Source: Kibdelosporangium philippinense (lineage in GTDB: Bacteria; Actinomycetota; Actinomycetes; Mycobacteriales; Pseudonocardiaceae). From it: a stretch of DNA of 64,000 nucleotides. The DNA is taken from NCBI RefSeq assembly GCF_021390435.2, contig NZ_JAJVCN010000001.1, positions 434,001 through 498,000 of the forward strand. Reading direction: 5' to 3'. The translations under genes were made by a program, and so were the position numbers. Below, one piece after another: positions 56,875-64,000 of this stretch (the first letter of the stretch is position 1; each line of letters begins with the position of its first letter). Under the pieces are notes generated by a model that saw only the letters and a list, made by a program, of their open reading frames with translations, did no database searches and was not told where the DNA came from.

Positions 56875-56918
56875 AACTGGGTACAGTGTACGACGTTTAG
56901 GGTACGCTGTACCCAGTT
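56875..56918. promoter_or_regulatory. TetR operator in the tetR-drrA divergent region
   Basis: AACTGGGTACAGTGTAC (56875-56891) and, inverted, AACTGGGTACAGCGTAC (ending at 56918) match at 16 of 17 positions around a 10-base centre. It covers almost the whole gap between the two start regions (56859-56931), so a bound repressor would block both promoters. Confidence 0.75.
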
Positions 56919-56931
56919 AGGGGGTAAGCGA

Positions 56932-57882
56932 ATGAGTCCTGCGGTTCTCGCCGAAGGTCTACGGAAGAACTACAAGAACACGACGGCGCTGGACGGGTTT
57001 GACCTGGTCGTTCCCGATGGCACGGTGTGCGGGCTGCTCGGCCCGAACGGTGCGGGCAAGACAACCGCGGTCCGCATATTGAGCACCTTGCTGAAGTTCG
57101 ACGCCGGGCGTGCCGAAGTCGCCGGGTTCGACGTGGTCAAGCAGTCGGCCGAGGTGCGCTACCGGATCGGCCTCAACAGCCAGGAGGCCGCGGTCGACGA
57201 GATCCTCACCGGGCGCGACAACCTGGTGATGTTCGGGCGCCTGTATCACCTCAGCGCGAAGGTCGCTCGTGCTCGCGCGGACGAGCTGCTCGAGCAGTTC
57301 AACCTCACGGACGCCGCGAACAAGGCACCGAAGCATTACTCCGGCGGCATGCGTCGCCGGCTGGACCTGGCGGCGAGCTTGATCATGGCGCCACCGGTGC
57401 TGTTCCTGGACGAACCGACGACCGGCCTGGATCCGCGTAACCGCAACGAAGTCTGGCGCGCATTGCGGACCCTCGTCGACGGCGGCATGACGCTGCTGCT
57501 GACCACACAGTACCTCGACGAGGCCGACCAACTCGCCGATCAGATCGCGGTGATCGACAGCGGCAAGGTGATCGCCGAGGGAACGCCGACGCAGCTGAAG
57601 TCCGAGATCGGCGGTGACCAGATCGACGTCGTCCTGCACAACTTCGCCGATATGGCCAAAGCAGCCGAGATACTCGAGCGGATCACCGGCCAGACAGTCG
57701 AGATGGACGAGGACGACCGCCGGATCTCCTCGCCGGTGGTCCGTCGCGTACACGCGTTGACCGAGCTGGTCAGCGTGCTGGCTTCGGTCGACATCGAAGC
57801 CGAGGACATCTCGATCCGCAGGCCGACGCTCGACGAGGTCTTCCTGCGGCTCACCGGTCATAAGGCGGAGGTGGCGGCATGA
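56932..57882 (+). CDS. DrrA-type ABC exporter ATPase
   Basis: A 316-residue ATPase of the DrrA (daunorubicin/drug resistance) family. Walker A GPNGAGKTT (37-45), signature YSGGMRRRLDLAASL, Walker B VLFLDEPTTGLDP and the C-terminal ~90-residue DrrA tail (EIGGDQIDVVLHNFADMAKA, RRPTLDEVFLRLTGH). ATG start with GGGGG upstream. It energises the permease encoded next (ATGA overlap). Drug or self-made metabolite efflux is likely; the substrate is unknown. Confidence 0.9.
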   Translation: MSPAVLAEGLRKNYKNTTALDGFDLVVPDGTVCGLLGPNGAGKTTAVRILSTLLKFDAGRAEVAGFDVVKQSAEVRYRIGLNSQEAAVDEILTGRDNLVMFGRLYHLSAKVARARADELLEQFNLTDAANKAPKHYSGGMRRRLDLAASLIMAPPVLFLDEPTTGLDPRNRNEVWRALRTLVDGGMTLLLTTQYLDEADQLADQIAVIDSGKVIAEGTPTQLKSEIGGDQIDVVLHNFADMAKAAEILERITGQTVEMDEDDRRISSPVVRRVHALTELVSVLASVDIEAEDISIRRPTLDEVFLRLTGHKAEVAA

Positions 57883-58703
57883 TTCTGACGCCGGTCATCC
57901 CAATGTCGCCGTGGGAACGCATGCGCTGGGGCACGTCGGACGCCTGGGTGATCACGAAACGCGACCTGATGCAGCGGGTCCGTCAGCCCGGGTTGCTGAT
58001 CGGCGGGTTGACCTTTCCGATCGTGTCGGTGCTGCTGTTCGGTTACGTGTTCGGCAGCGCGATGTCGGTGCCGGGTGGCGGAGACTACCGCGAGTTCCTG
58101 ATGCCAGGCATGTTCGCGCAGTCGATGATGTTCGGCATCGGCGTCACCATGAGTGCGGTCGTCGCTGACACTGAGCGCGGCATCACCAACAGGTTCCGGT
58201 CGATGCCGATGGCGCGCTCGGGCGTGGTTGTCGGCCGCAGTGCCGCGGACATGCTGAACTCGCTGCTGGACCTTGTCGTGCTGGTGCTGTGCGGCCTGGC
58301 CGTTGGCTGGACGTGGCGTGGCAGCTTCGGCGCGATGCTTGGCGCACTGGCGCTGTTGTTGCTGCTGCGGTTCGCGGTGATCTGGTTGGGCATCTACATC
58401 GGCCTGCTGTTGCCGAACTCGGAGAGCGCGGCGGGTGTCTATGGCCTGCTGTTTCCGATCACGATGATCGCGAACACCTTCGTGGCGCCGGAGATGATGC
58501 CGGGCTGGCTCGGCACGATCGCGGAATGGAACCCGTTGTCCGCGACTGTCGGCGCGACGCGTGAGCTCTTCGCCAATCCGGGCTTCGGCGGCGACAGTTG
58601 GGCCTCGCAGAACTCGATCCTGCTCGCGCTGGTCTGGCCTGTGGTGTTGATCGCCATCTTCCTGCCGTTGTCGGTCCGCCGATACCGCAAGCTGGGTCGT
58701 TAG
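57879..58703 (+). CDS. DrrB-type ABC-2 permease
   Basis: A 274-residue ABC-2 type permease with six membrane segments, starting in a short cytoplasmic N-terminus (RWGTSDAWVITKRDLMQRVRQPG). Family features: LIGGLTFPIVSVLLFGYVFGSA, YREFLMPGMFAQSMMFGIG and NRFRSMPMARSGVVVGRSAADM. Partner of the preceding ATPase. Confidence 0.9.
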   Translation: MILTPVIPMSPWERMRWGTSDAWVITKRDLMQRVRQPGLLIGGLTFPIVSVLLFGYVFGSAMSVPGGGDYREFLMPGMFAQSMMFGIGVTMSAVVADTERGITNRFRSMPMARSGVVVGRSAADMLNSLLDLVVLVLCGLAVGWTWRGSFGAMLGALALLLLLRFAVIWLGIYIGLLLPNSESAAGVYGLLFPITMIANTFVAPEMMPGWLGTIAEWNPLSATVGATRELFANPGFGGDSWASQNSILLALVWPVVLIAIFLPLSVRRYRKLGR

Positions 58704-58712
58704 TGTCCGGAC

Positions 58713-59330
58713 GTGGATTTCTATGAGGTGATCAACCGGCGCCGGGACGTACGGGCCGAGTTCACGGGGGAGCCGGTCGACGACGACGTCCTCCGGCGAG
58801 TGCTGGGCGCCGCGCACGCGGCGCCCAGCGTTGGGCTGAGTCAACCATGGGACTTCGTGATCGTGCGCGATCCTGTGACTCGTAAGGCTTTCCAGCATCA
58901 CGTGGCGTCGGAGCGGGAGACGTTCGCCGATCAGCTCAGCGGAGAACGGGCATCGACCTTCAGTCGTATCAAGATCGAAGGGATTCTTGAATCGACGCTG
59001 TCGGTGGTAGTGACGTACAACCCGGCGAAGGGCGCGCCCGCGGTGCTCGGCAGGCACGCGATCGCCGACGCAGGTCTGTACTCGGTGTGCCTGGCGATCC
59101 AGAATCTGTGGCTCGCGGCGACCGTGGAAGGACTCGGCGTCGGCTGGGTGAGTTTCTATCGCGAGGATTTCCTGCGTGACCTGCTGAACATTCCCGCGTC
59201 GATCCGGCCAGTCGCCTGGCTGTGCCTCGGACCGGTGTCGCGCGTGCACGACGTCCCGGACTTGGAACGGCATGGCTGGCGAAGTCGGCTACCGCTCGAA
59301 GCCGTTGTGCACCAAGAGCGTTTTGTCTGA
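58713..59330 (+). CDS. bluB: 5,6-dimethylbenzimidazole synthase BluB
   Basis: A 205-residue flavin-destructase of the nitroreductase fold that breaks reduced FMN to make the lower ligand of vitamin B12. The N-terminus MDFYEVINRRRDVRAEFTGEPV, AAHAAPSVGLSQPWDFV and the C-terminal VGWVSFYREDFLRDLLNIPA are characteristic. GTG start, apparently without a Shine-Dalgarno sequence. It lies 10 bp after the permease gene. No cobalamin riboswitch or other cobalamin gene is in the window. Confidence 0.88.
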   Translation: MDFYEVINRRRDVRAEFTGEPVDDDVLRRVLGAAHAAPSVGLSQPWDFVIVRDPVTRKAFQHHVASERETFADQLSGERASTFSRIKIEGILESTLSVVVTYNPAKGAPAVLGRHAIADAGLYSVCLAIQNLWLAATVEGLGVGWVSFYREDFLRDLLNIPASIRPVAWLCLGPVSRVHDVPDLERHGWRSRLPLEAVVHQERFV

Positions 59331-59363
59331 TGTTGCCTTTTCATGTCAGCTCGGTAGATTGGG

Positions 59364-59900
59364 ATGATGCCGTCGCAACGTCGCGCGCTGGTCCTGGGTG
59401 GGACGGGGATGCTCGCTGGTTGCGTGGAGGCGTTGACCAGCGAGGGCTGGTATGTGGTCTCTCCGAGCCGGCGGCGGCCGTTGGACACCCACGGCGCGGT
59501 ATGGGTTCAAGCTGACTGGGCTCAGCCGAACGAACTGGCTGAGCGGGCGCACATCGCACTGGGCGGACCGGCGAGTCTGCTGGTCGCCTGGATCCACGGA
59601 AGCTTCCGGGTGCCAGTCCTGCGGGCGGTGAGTCCGCTGCTGGAAGAGGACAGCCCGGTGGTCGAGGTGCACGGGAGCGCTTCGGCCAACCCGCTGCAGG
59701 GCTGCCCGGAGCCTGTGCTGTCCGGCAACCCGACGCAGCAGGTGGTCCTGGGATTCCGCCGCAACGCGGGCCGGACTCGCTGGCTCACCCACCGCGAGAC
59801 CGCGGAGGGCGTGATGGCCGGGGTCCGCAGGGCGCTGGATGGCCGGCAGCACGCCGTCCACCAGGTGGGTGAATTCCGGCCCTGGACCGCGCTGCACTGA
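59364..59900 (+). CDS. Rossmann-fold (SDR-like) protein
   Basis: A 178-residue protein with the nucleotide-binding loop GGTGMLAG at residues 12-19 (ALVLGGTGMLAGCVEALTSE), a Rossmann beta-alpha-beta start. The YxxxK catalytic pair of classical SDRs is not visible, so it may bind NAD(P) without SDR chemistry. It is 34 bp after bluB and may be cotranscribed. Function unknown. Confidence 0.65.
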   Translation: MMPSQRRALVLGGTGMLAGCVEALTSEGWYVVSPSRRRPLDTHGAVWVQADWAQPNELAERAHIALGGPASLLVAWIHGSFRVPVLRAVSPLLEEDSPVVEVHGSASANPLQGCPEPVLSGNPTQQVVLGFRRNAGRTRWLTHRETAEGVMAGVRRALDGRQHAVHQVGEFRPWTALH

Positions 59901-60078
59901 AGCAAAGGGATCATCGGCAAATCCAGTTATCCACAACCGCCAAGAACCCCACTGTCGATCAACCCCCGCCGATAGACTGGCCTCGGGGTCGCCCCCCCGG
60001 GAGTGGCGGGGGCTGCCCGGGGTCGGATGCGGTAGAGGTTCTTTACGTGAGTAAGGCGTCCGTTGCTTCGGTGGCTGG

Positions 60079-62850
60079 CTAGCCGGTGATCTGCTCTAAC
60101 CTTGTGCCGCGGCGTTGGCGTAGGACGGTCAAGGTCCACTCGGCTTTTTCCTCGCCGCTGCGGTCTTTGAGGCGGCGGAAGGCGGCCAGGGCTTGGCGTA
60201 CTTCGACTTCCGCGCGGCCGAAGTCTCCGGATGTTGTGTGCAGGTCGGCCAACCAGTGCAACGCGTACGCTGAGCAAAGGTCGTCGCCGAGGCCGCGCAG
60301 GATGTCCAGGGACATTTCCAAGTATCGCACGGCTTTCTTCGTAAACCCTGCGCCGCCGTGCAATCTGCCCAGTTCGCTCAGGACGCGGCCTTCTCGGTGA
60401 TGGTCGCCTGCCTCGCGCGACAGTGCCAATGCCCGCTCGAGCCAGTTCGCTGCCTCCGTCTGGTTTCCGATGGCCATTTGGGCTTTGCCGATTGCTTGCC
60501 GCGCGTAGGCTTCCGCGTGTACGTCGGCTTTGTCGACGAAGATGTTCAGTCCTTTGTGGAAGTACGGCAGTGCTGCCAGTGGTCGGCCGCGGAAATAACG
60601 TGTTGCGCCGACGCCGCAGCTCGCGAAGCCTTCGCCCATTGAGTCGCCTGCTTCGATGAACAGGGCGCGCGCCTTGGCGAACATTGCTTCAGCCGTGCTG
60701 TACGAATCGCGGTACAGGTGTACCTGGGCCAAGCCGCGCAGCAATGCGGCTTGGCTCAAGGTGTCCTTTGCCGACTTCAATGCTGTTTCGTGCACGCGTT
60801 GCCATGAGTCGAAGTGGCAGCGGTGGTCGAAGTAGGGGACCAACGATGTCGCTAGGACGCATGCGAGGGTGTCGAGGCCTTCGCTCGCTGCCAGTTCGAT
60901 GATCGAGATCAGGGTTTCGTGTTCCGCGTCAAGCCATTGCAAGGGATCCGCTGTGATCGCGTCTACTATGGACTGACTGACCTTGTGTCGTTGTCCGTTG
61001 TAGGGCAGTGGGCGGAAGATGCTCACCGGCATTGTGGACAGTGCGGTTTCCACCAGTCCGAGCCAGCCGGAGATCACCCTGCTCAGCTGCTCGCGGGCGT
61101 CCGATTCCGCTGCTTCCCGCGCGTATACGCGGATCAGGTCGTGCATCAGGTAACGCGGCTGGTCGATCACGTCCATGCCCGCTATTTCCAGCATGTTCGC
61201 GTCAACGAGGACGTCGACCAGATCCGCGCTGTCCTGACGGTCGAGCAGTGCTCCCACTGCCCATTCCGGAATCGTGCTTGAACCGAGCCTGCCCAACAGC
61301 CGGAACGCCGCCGCCGCGTCCTCGGGGAGTTGGCGGTAACTCAGATCGAAACTTGCTCGCACCGCCAGTTCGCCGGTTTTCAGTTCGCTCAACCGCTGGG
61401 TTTCGTCGGCAAGGCGTCGTTCGAGGACGTTCAGTGTCCAGCCGCGCCTTCCGGCGATACGAGCGCCTGCGATTCGGATCGCCAATGGCAGGTAGCCGCA
61501 GGACTGCAGGATCGCTTCGGCCGCTTCGGGTTCGCGGTTCACGCGGTCAAGCCCAGCGATTTTGCCGAGTAGTTCACCGGCTTCCGCGGTAGGCAGCACG
61601 TCGAGCTCGATCTGGTGCGACGCGGGCAGCTCCGCCATCCGCTGGCGGCTTGTCACCAGCACGCCCCAGTTGTCCGCGGGCAGCAGACCTTGCACCTGGG
61701 CGGCATTGGCTGCGTCGTCGAACAGCACGAGCATCCGGGTTTCCGACGCCAGCGAGCGGTACAGCGTCGCCCGGTCGTGCGCAGTGTCTGGCAACGCGGC
61801 GCCAGTCACTCCGAGCGAACGCAGCAAGCTGCCAAGGACTTCCTTGTCGGTCCGCGGCCTGCTGGTGGTTCCGGCTAGGTCCACGTAGAGCTGACCGTCC
61901 GGGAATTCGTCCTTCAGCAGATGCGCCACGTGCACGGCCAGCGACGTCTTGCCGACGCCTGGCGAGCCGACGATAGTCGCGACCGATGCGCTGTCGTCGG
62001 CTGATGTGAAGACCGCGCGCAGTGCCGCAATGTGCCTGCCGCGTCCGGTGAAATCCGGGACGTCCTGCGGCAACTGGCGGGGCACCGCGCGGACGATGAC
62101 CGGTTCCTGCTGTGGCGCCTCGCCTTTGAGGATCGCCGCGTGCACTTTCCGCAGTTCCGGCCCTGGCTCCACGCCCAGTTCGTTGACCAGGCGCTTGCGG
62201 ATCTCGCCATACGTTCGCAGCGCCTCGGCTTGCTGCCCGCTGGCGTTGAGTGCCAGCAGCAGTTGCTGCCAGCCGGATTCGCGGAACGGATGCTCGGCTA
62301 GGAACGGGCGTAGTTCGGCGATCGCGTCCTGATAGCGCCCTTCCGCCACGCGCAGGCCGAGCAGATCCTCCGTCGCCACCACTCTGGCCTCGGCCAATGC
62401 CGCGAGGCGGTCGCCCCAGGCGTGTACTCCGGGCAGGTCGGCCAGTGGGTCGCCGCGCCACAACGCCAATGCGTGTTCGAGCTGCTCGGCGGCTTCCGCC
62501 AGCGCTCCGGCGGCCCGGAACTGACGGGCTCTCGCGACGTGCTCGGTGAATTCGATCAGGTCGAGCTCGCCTTGACCGACCACGATCGAATATCCGAGCC
62601 GGTCGGTCCGCATCCGGGAGCTGATCTCCGGTGAGCTGGCGCGCAACGAACTCACGTACGTCCGCAGATTCGCCGCGACCGATCGCGGTCTTCGATTCGG
62701 CCACAGCGCGTCGGTCAGCATGTCGTAGGTGACCGTTTGGTTGGCGTTGAGCAGCAACGTCGCCAACAACACCCGCGGCTTCGTACCCCCGAGCTCGGCG
62801 TCACCGGCCACCAAAGAGCCGAGCACGCGAAACTTCAACCCCGTTGTCAC
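60079..62850 (-). CDS. AfsR/SARP-family regulator with NB-ARC and TPR domains
   Basis: A 923-residue regulator. Residues 1-95 are an OmpR-type winged helix (KPRVLLATLLLNANQTVTYD, NLRTYVSSLR) and 96-245 the BTAD helices (ALWRGDPLADLPGVHAWGDR). The NB-ARC ATPase follows with Walker A GSPGVGKT (295-302) and LVLFDDAANAAQVQGLL. From about 650 to 900 are TPR-type repeats (REGRVLSELGRLHGGAGFTKKAVRYLEMSLDIL). GTG start preceded by GGGGG. Such proteins activate antibiotic clusters or act as global regulators; no biosynthetic genes are next to it here. Confidence 0.9.
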   Translation of the reverse strand: MTTGLKFRVLGSLVAGDAELGGTKPRVLLATLLLNANQTVTYDMLTDALWPNRRPRSVAANLRTYVSSLRASSPEISSRMRTDRLGYSIVVGQGELDLIEFTEHVARARQFRAAGALAEAAEQLEHALALWRGDPLADLPGVHAWGDRLAALAEARVVATEDLLGLRVAEGRYQDAIAELRPFLAEHPFRESGWQQLLLALNASGQQAEALRTYGEIRKRLVNELGVEPGPELRKVHAAILKGEAPQQEPVIVRAVPRQLPQDVPDFTGRGRHIAALRAVFTSADDSASVATIVGSPGVGKTSLAVHVAHLLKDEFPDGQLYVDLAGTTSRPRTDKEVLGSLLRSLGVTGAALPDTAHDRATLYRSLASETRMLVLFDDAANAAQVQGLLPADNWGVLVTSRQRMAELPASHQIELDVLPTAEAGELLGKIAGLDRVNREPEAAEAILQSCGYLPLAIRIAGARIAGRRGWTLNVLERRLADETQRLSELKTGELAVRASFDLSYRQLPEDAAAAFRLLGRLGSSTIPEWAVGALLDRQDSADLVDVLVDANMLEIAGMDVIDQPRYLMHDLIRVYAREAAESDAREQLSRVISGWLGLVETALSTMPVSIFRPLPYNGQRHKVSQSIVDAITADPLQWLDAEHETLISIIELAASEGLDTLACVLATSLVPYFDHRCHFDSWQRVHETALKSAKDTLSQAALLRGLAQVHLYRDSYSTAEAMFAKARALFIEAGDSMGEGFASCGVGATRYFRGRPLAALPYFHKGLNIFVDKADVHAEAYARQAIGKAQMAIGNQTEAANWLERALALSREAGDHHREGRVLSELGRLHGGAGFTKKAVRYLEMSLDILRGLGDDLCSAYALHWLADLHTTSGDFGRAEVEVRQALAAFRRLKDRSGEEKAEWTLTVLRQRRGTRLEQITG

Positions 62851-63011
62851 ATCGACCCCCAGTCGGCAACGAACTGGCGCTCAGTTTCGTGCCGCTTAAC
62901 CGCGCGCACAAGTCCTGGGCTTCTGTGATTCATAACAGGGATGGCGTATGTGACCGTGACCACGCCCGGTCGGCACGCGCGGCGAGGCCGCACACAACCA
63001 CGCCGGGATGT

Positions 63012-64000
63012 CTAGGGGAATTGCAGCTTTATCTCCTTCCAGCCGATTCCGTCGTACGAGACCAGGTACTGGCCGCTGGTCGAGCTGTCCGCGCGGATGC
63101 CCAGGTAGCCGGTCCGAATCCAGCGCATCTCGGCGGCATGGGCGCTCGGTTCGGCGACGAAGCTCTTCCCGCCGTCGGCACTGGTCCATACCTCGTCCAT
63201 GACCTTCGGATATTGCGAAATACGCAGCTTTCCATCGGTTCCGGCGACGGGAACGCCCGAGATAATCGTCGGCTGGATGCCGCCGGCCGCCTGCCAGGTC
63301 TGTTGCCATGTCCGGCCCGAATCCGTGCTTCGGAAGATCACGACCAGGTTGGCGGGGGAGTCAGGGTTGGTGATTGTCGCGTAGACGGCCGTGGGGGCCG
63401 TGATGATCGAAATCGACGGGTAATCCGCGGACGTGATCTGCGACGCCGGTGGTGGTGTGAACGCAGGCAACTCGCTCTGCGTCCATTTCTCGCCGTCCTT
63501 GGTCGAGGCGACCGTGGGCTTGCCGGTCGCCGGATCCACCCCTGCGACCCACCAGACCTTGTGCGAATCCGGGTACGGCTGGCACGACCGCACCTCGAAC
63601 GGCGGCTGATTGGCCAGGTCGACGCTGTGGCCGTTGCCGGTGAGCACCGCACTCACCTTGCCGTTGCGGCATTCCAAGATCGTCGAGACGCCGAACTTGG
63701 TGTACGGCATCCGCCCGCTCTGGATCGGCACTTCCTGCCACGTCCTGGCGCCATCGCTGGAGAAGAAGCGCTTGACGGTGTCGTCGGACCGGTAGTCGTC
63801 GATGATCAACGTCGAGATGCCGAGCGCGACCAGCCGGTCCGGATGTCTGCTGAAACCCGTCTCGATTGGCGGTGCCGTGCGTTCTTCCCATTCCTTGGCG
63901 TTGCCTGTGGCGATGACCAACGGCTCGCAGACTGATTCCTTCTCACACGAGACGCCGAGCGCGAAACCATTCGTCAGATCGTAGAAATCCACCGAGACAA
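63012..64000 (-). CDS. BNR-repeat (sialidase-like beta-propeller) protein, partial
   Basis: At least 329 residues; the frame stays open to the window edge, so the N-terminus is outside. BNR/Asp-box motifs SSDGARTWQEV, STKDGEKWTQS, STDSGRTWQQT and SADGGKSFVAE mark a beta-propeller, with FYDLTNGFALGV near the left end. Such proteins are often secreted; a signal peptide would be beyond the edge. No catalytic sialidase residues can be judged from the visible part. Confidence 0.75.
   Translation of the reverse strand, partial: VSVDFYDLTNGFALGVSCEKESVCEPLVIATGNAKEWEERTAPPIETGFSRHPDRLVALGISTLIIDDYRSDDTVKRFFSSDGARTWQEVPIQSGRMPYTKFGVSTILECRNGKVSAVLTGNGHSVDLANQPPFEVRSCQPYPDSHKVWWVAGVDPATGKPTVASTKDGEKWTQSELPAFTPPPASQITSADYPSISIITAPTAVYATITNPDSPANLVVIFRSTDSGRTWQQTWQAAGGIQPTIISGVPVAGTDGKLRISQYPKVMDEVWTSADGGKSFVAEPSAHAAEMRWIRTGYLGIRADSSTSGQYLVSYDGIGWKEIKLQFP

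Noticed and set aside
58660..58713. Cobalamin riboswitch ahead of bluB
   Set aside because: bluB starts 10 bp after the permease stop, leaving no room for a riboswitch, and no B12-box-like sequence was seen.
57858..59273. Long minus-strand frame (471 codons) opposite the DrrB-type permease and bluB
   Set aside because: Spans two well-supported genes on the other strand; histidine/arginine/glutamine-rich shadow.

Overview
The window is high-GC DNA with many GTG starts, ATGA/GTGA gene overlaps, type VII secretion (ESX/WXG100/PPE/EspG) genes, an AfsR/SARP regulator, an ANTAR response regulator and actinobacterial XRE/DUF5753 regulators. This points to a filamentous actinomycete, probably Pseudonocardiaceae; the family is inferred from gene style and the pdtaR-liv-polA neighbourhood, not from a search.

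Two regions with very different histories meet at a tRNA gene at about 41.0 kb. The left part (1-41.0 kb) is accessory DNA full of insertion sequences and broken genes. At 0-2.7 kb there is a truncated hypothetical gene, an rve-type transposase and an IS701 remnant. At 2.8-11.7 kb lies a set of ESX/type VII substrates and accessory genes (EspC-like protein, YbaB-like protein, EspG, PPE, DUF3558 lipoprotein, WXG100-like proteins), interrupted by an XRE/DUF6879 regulatory trio and small cysteine-rich proteins; no ESX motor ATPase is present. At 12-17 kb are decayed genes: an Mrr-type endonuclease with an internal stop, a CHC2 zinc-finger protein and two frameshifted genes.

From 16.9 to 33.9 kb, all on the minus strand, is a wrecked type 2 BREX (Pgl) phage-defence locus in the order pglW-pglX-pglY-[pglZ-brxD missing]-brxHI'. 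An IS1380 element sits exactly where the end of pglY, all of pglZ and brxD and most of brxHI should be. pglX carries three further insertions: two copies of an IS5-like element and one ISAs1 element. Removing the three elements with one copy of each target duplication restores one open frame of 1203 codons. As PglX is reported to be toxic without PglZ in Streptomyces coelicolor, the pglZ deletion and the pglX knock-outs may be causally linked.

At 34.3-41.0 kb are two homologous modules, each a small unknown protein translationally coupled to a large serine recombinase. The first recombinase is frameshifted twice; the second is intact but has lost its own stop codon and reads through the tRNA. 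Between them lie a replication-relaxation family gene and a helically phased array of GAGAC/GTCTC motifs. This looks like the core of an integrative element abutting the tRNA.

The right part (41.0-64 kb) is ordered, mostly intact chromosomal DNA: the CAA-anticodon tRNA, pdtaR, a frameshifted fibronectin-type protein, the livJ-livHMGF branched-chain amino acid importer, an alpha/beta hydrolase, a secreted tandem SnoaL-like protein, a PaaI thioesterase-LysR pair, polA, a TetR-controlled DrrAB-type ABC exporter with a near-perfect operator, bluB, a Rossmann-fold protein, an AfsR/SARP regulator and a partial BNR-repeat protein at the right edge.
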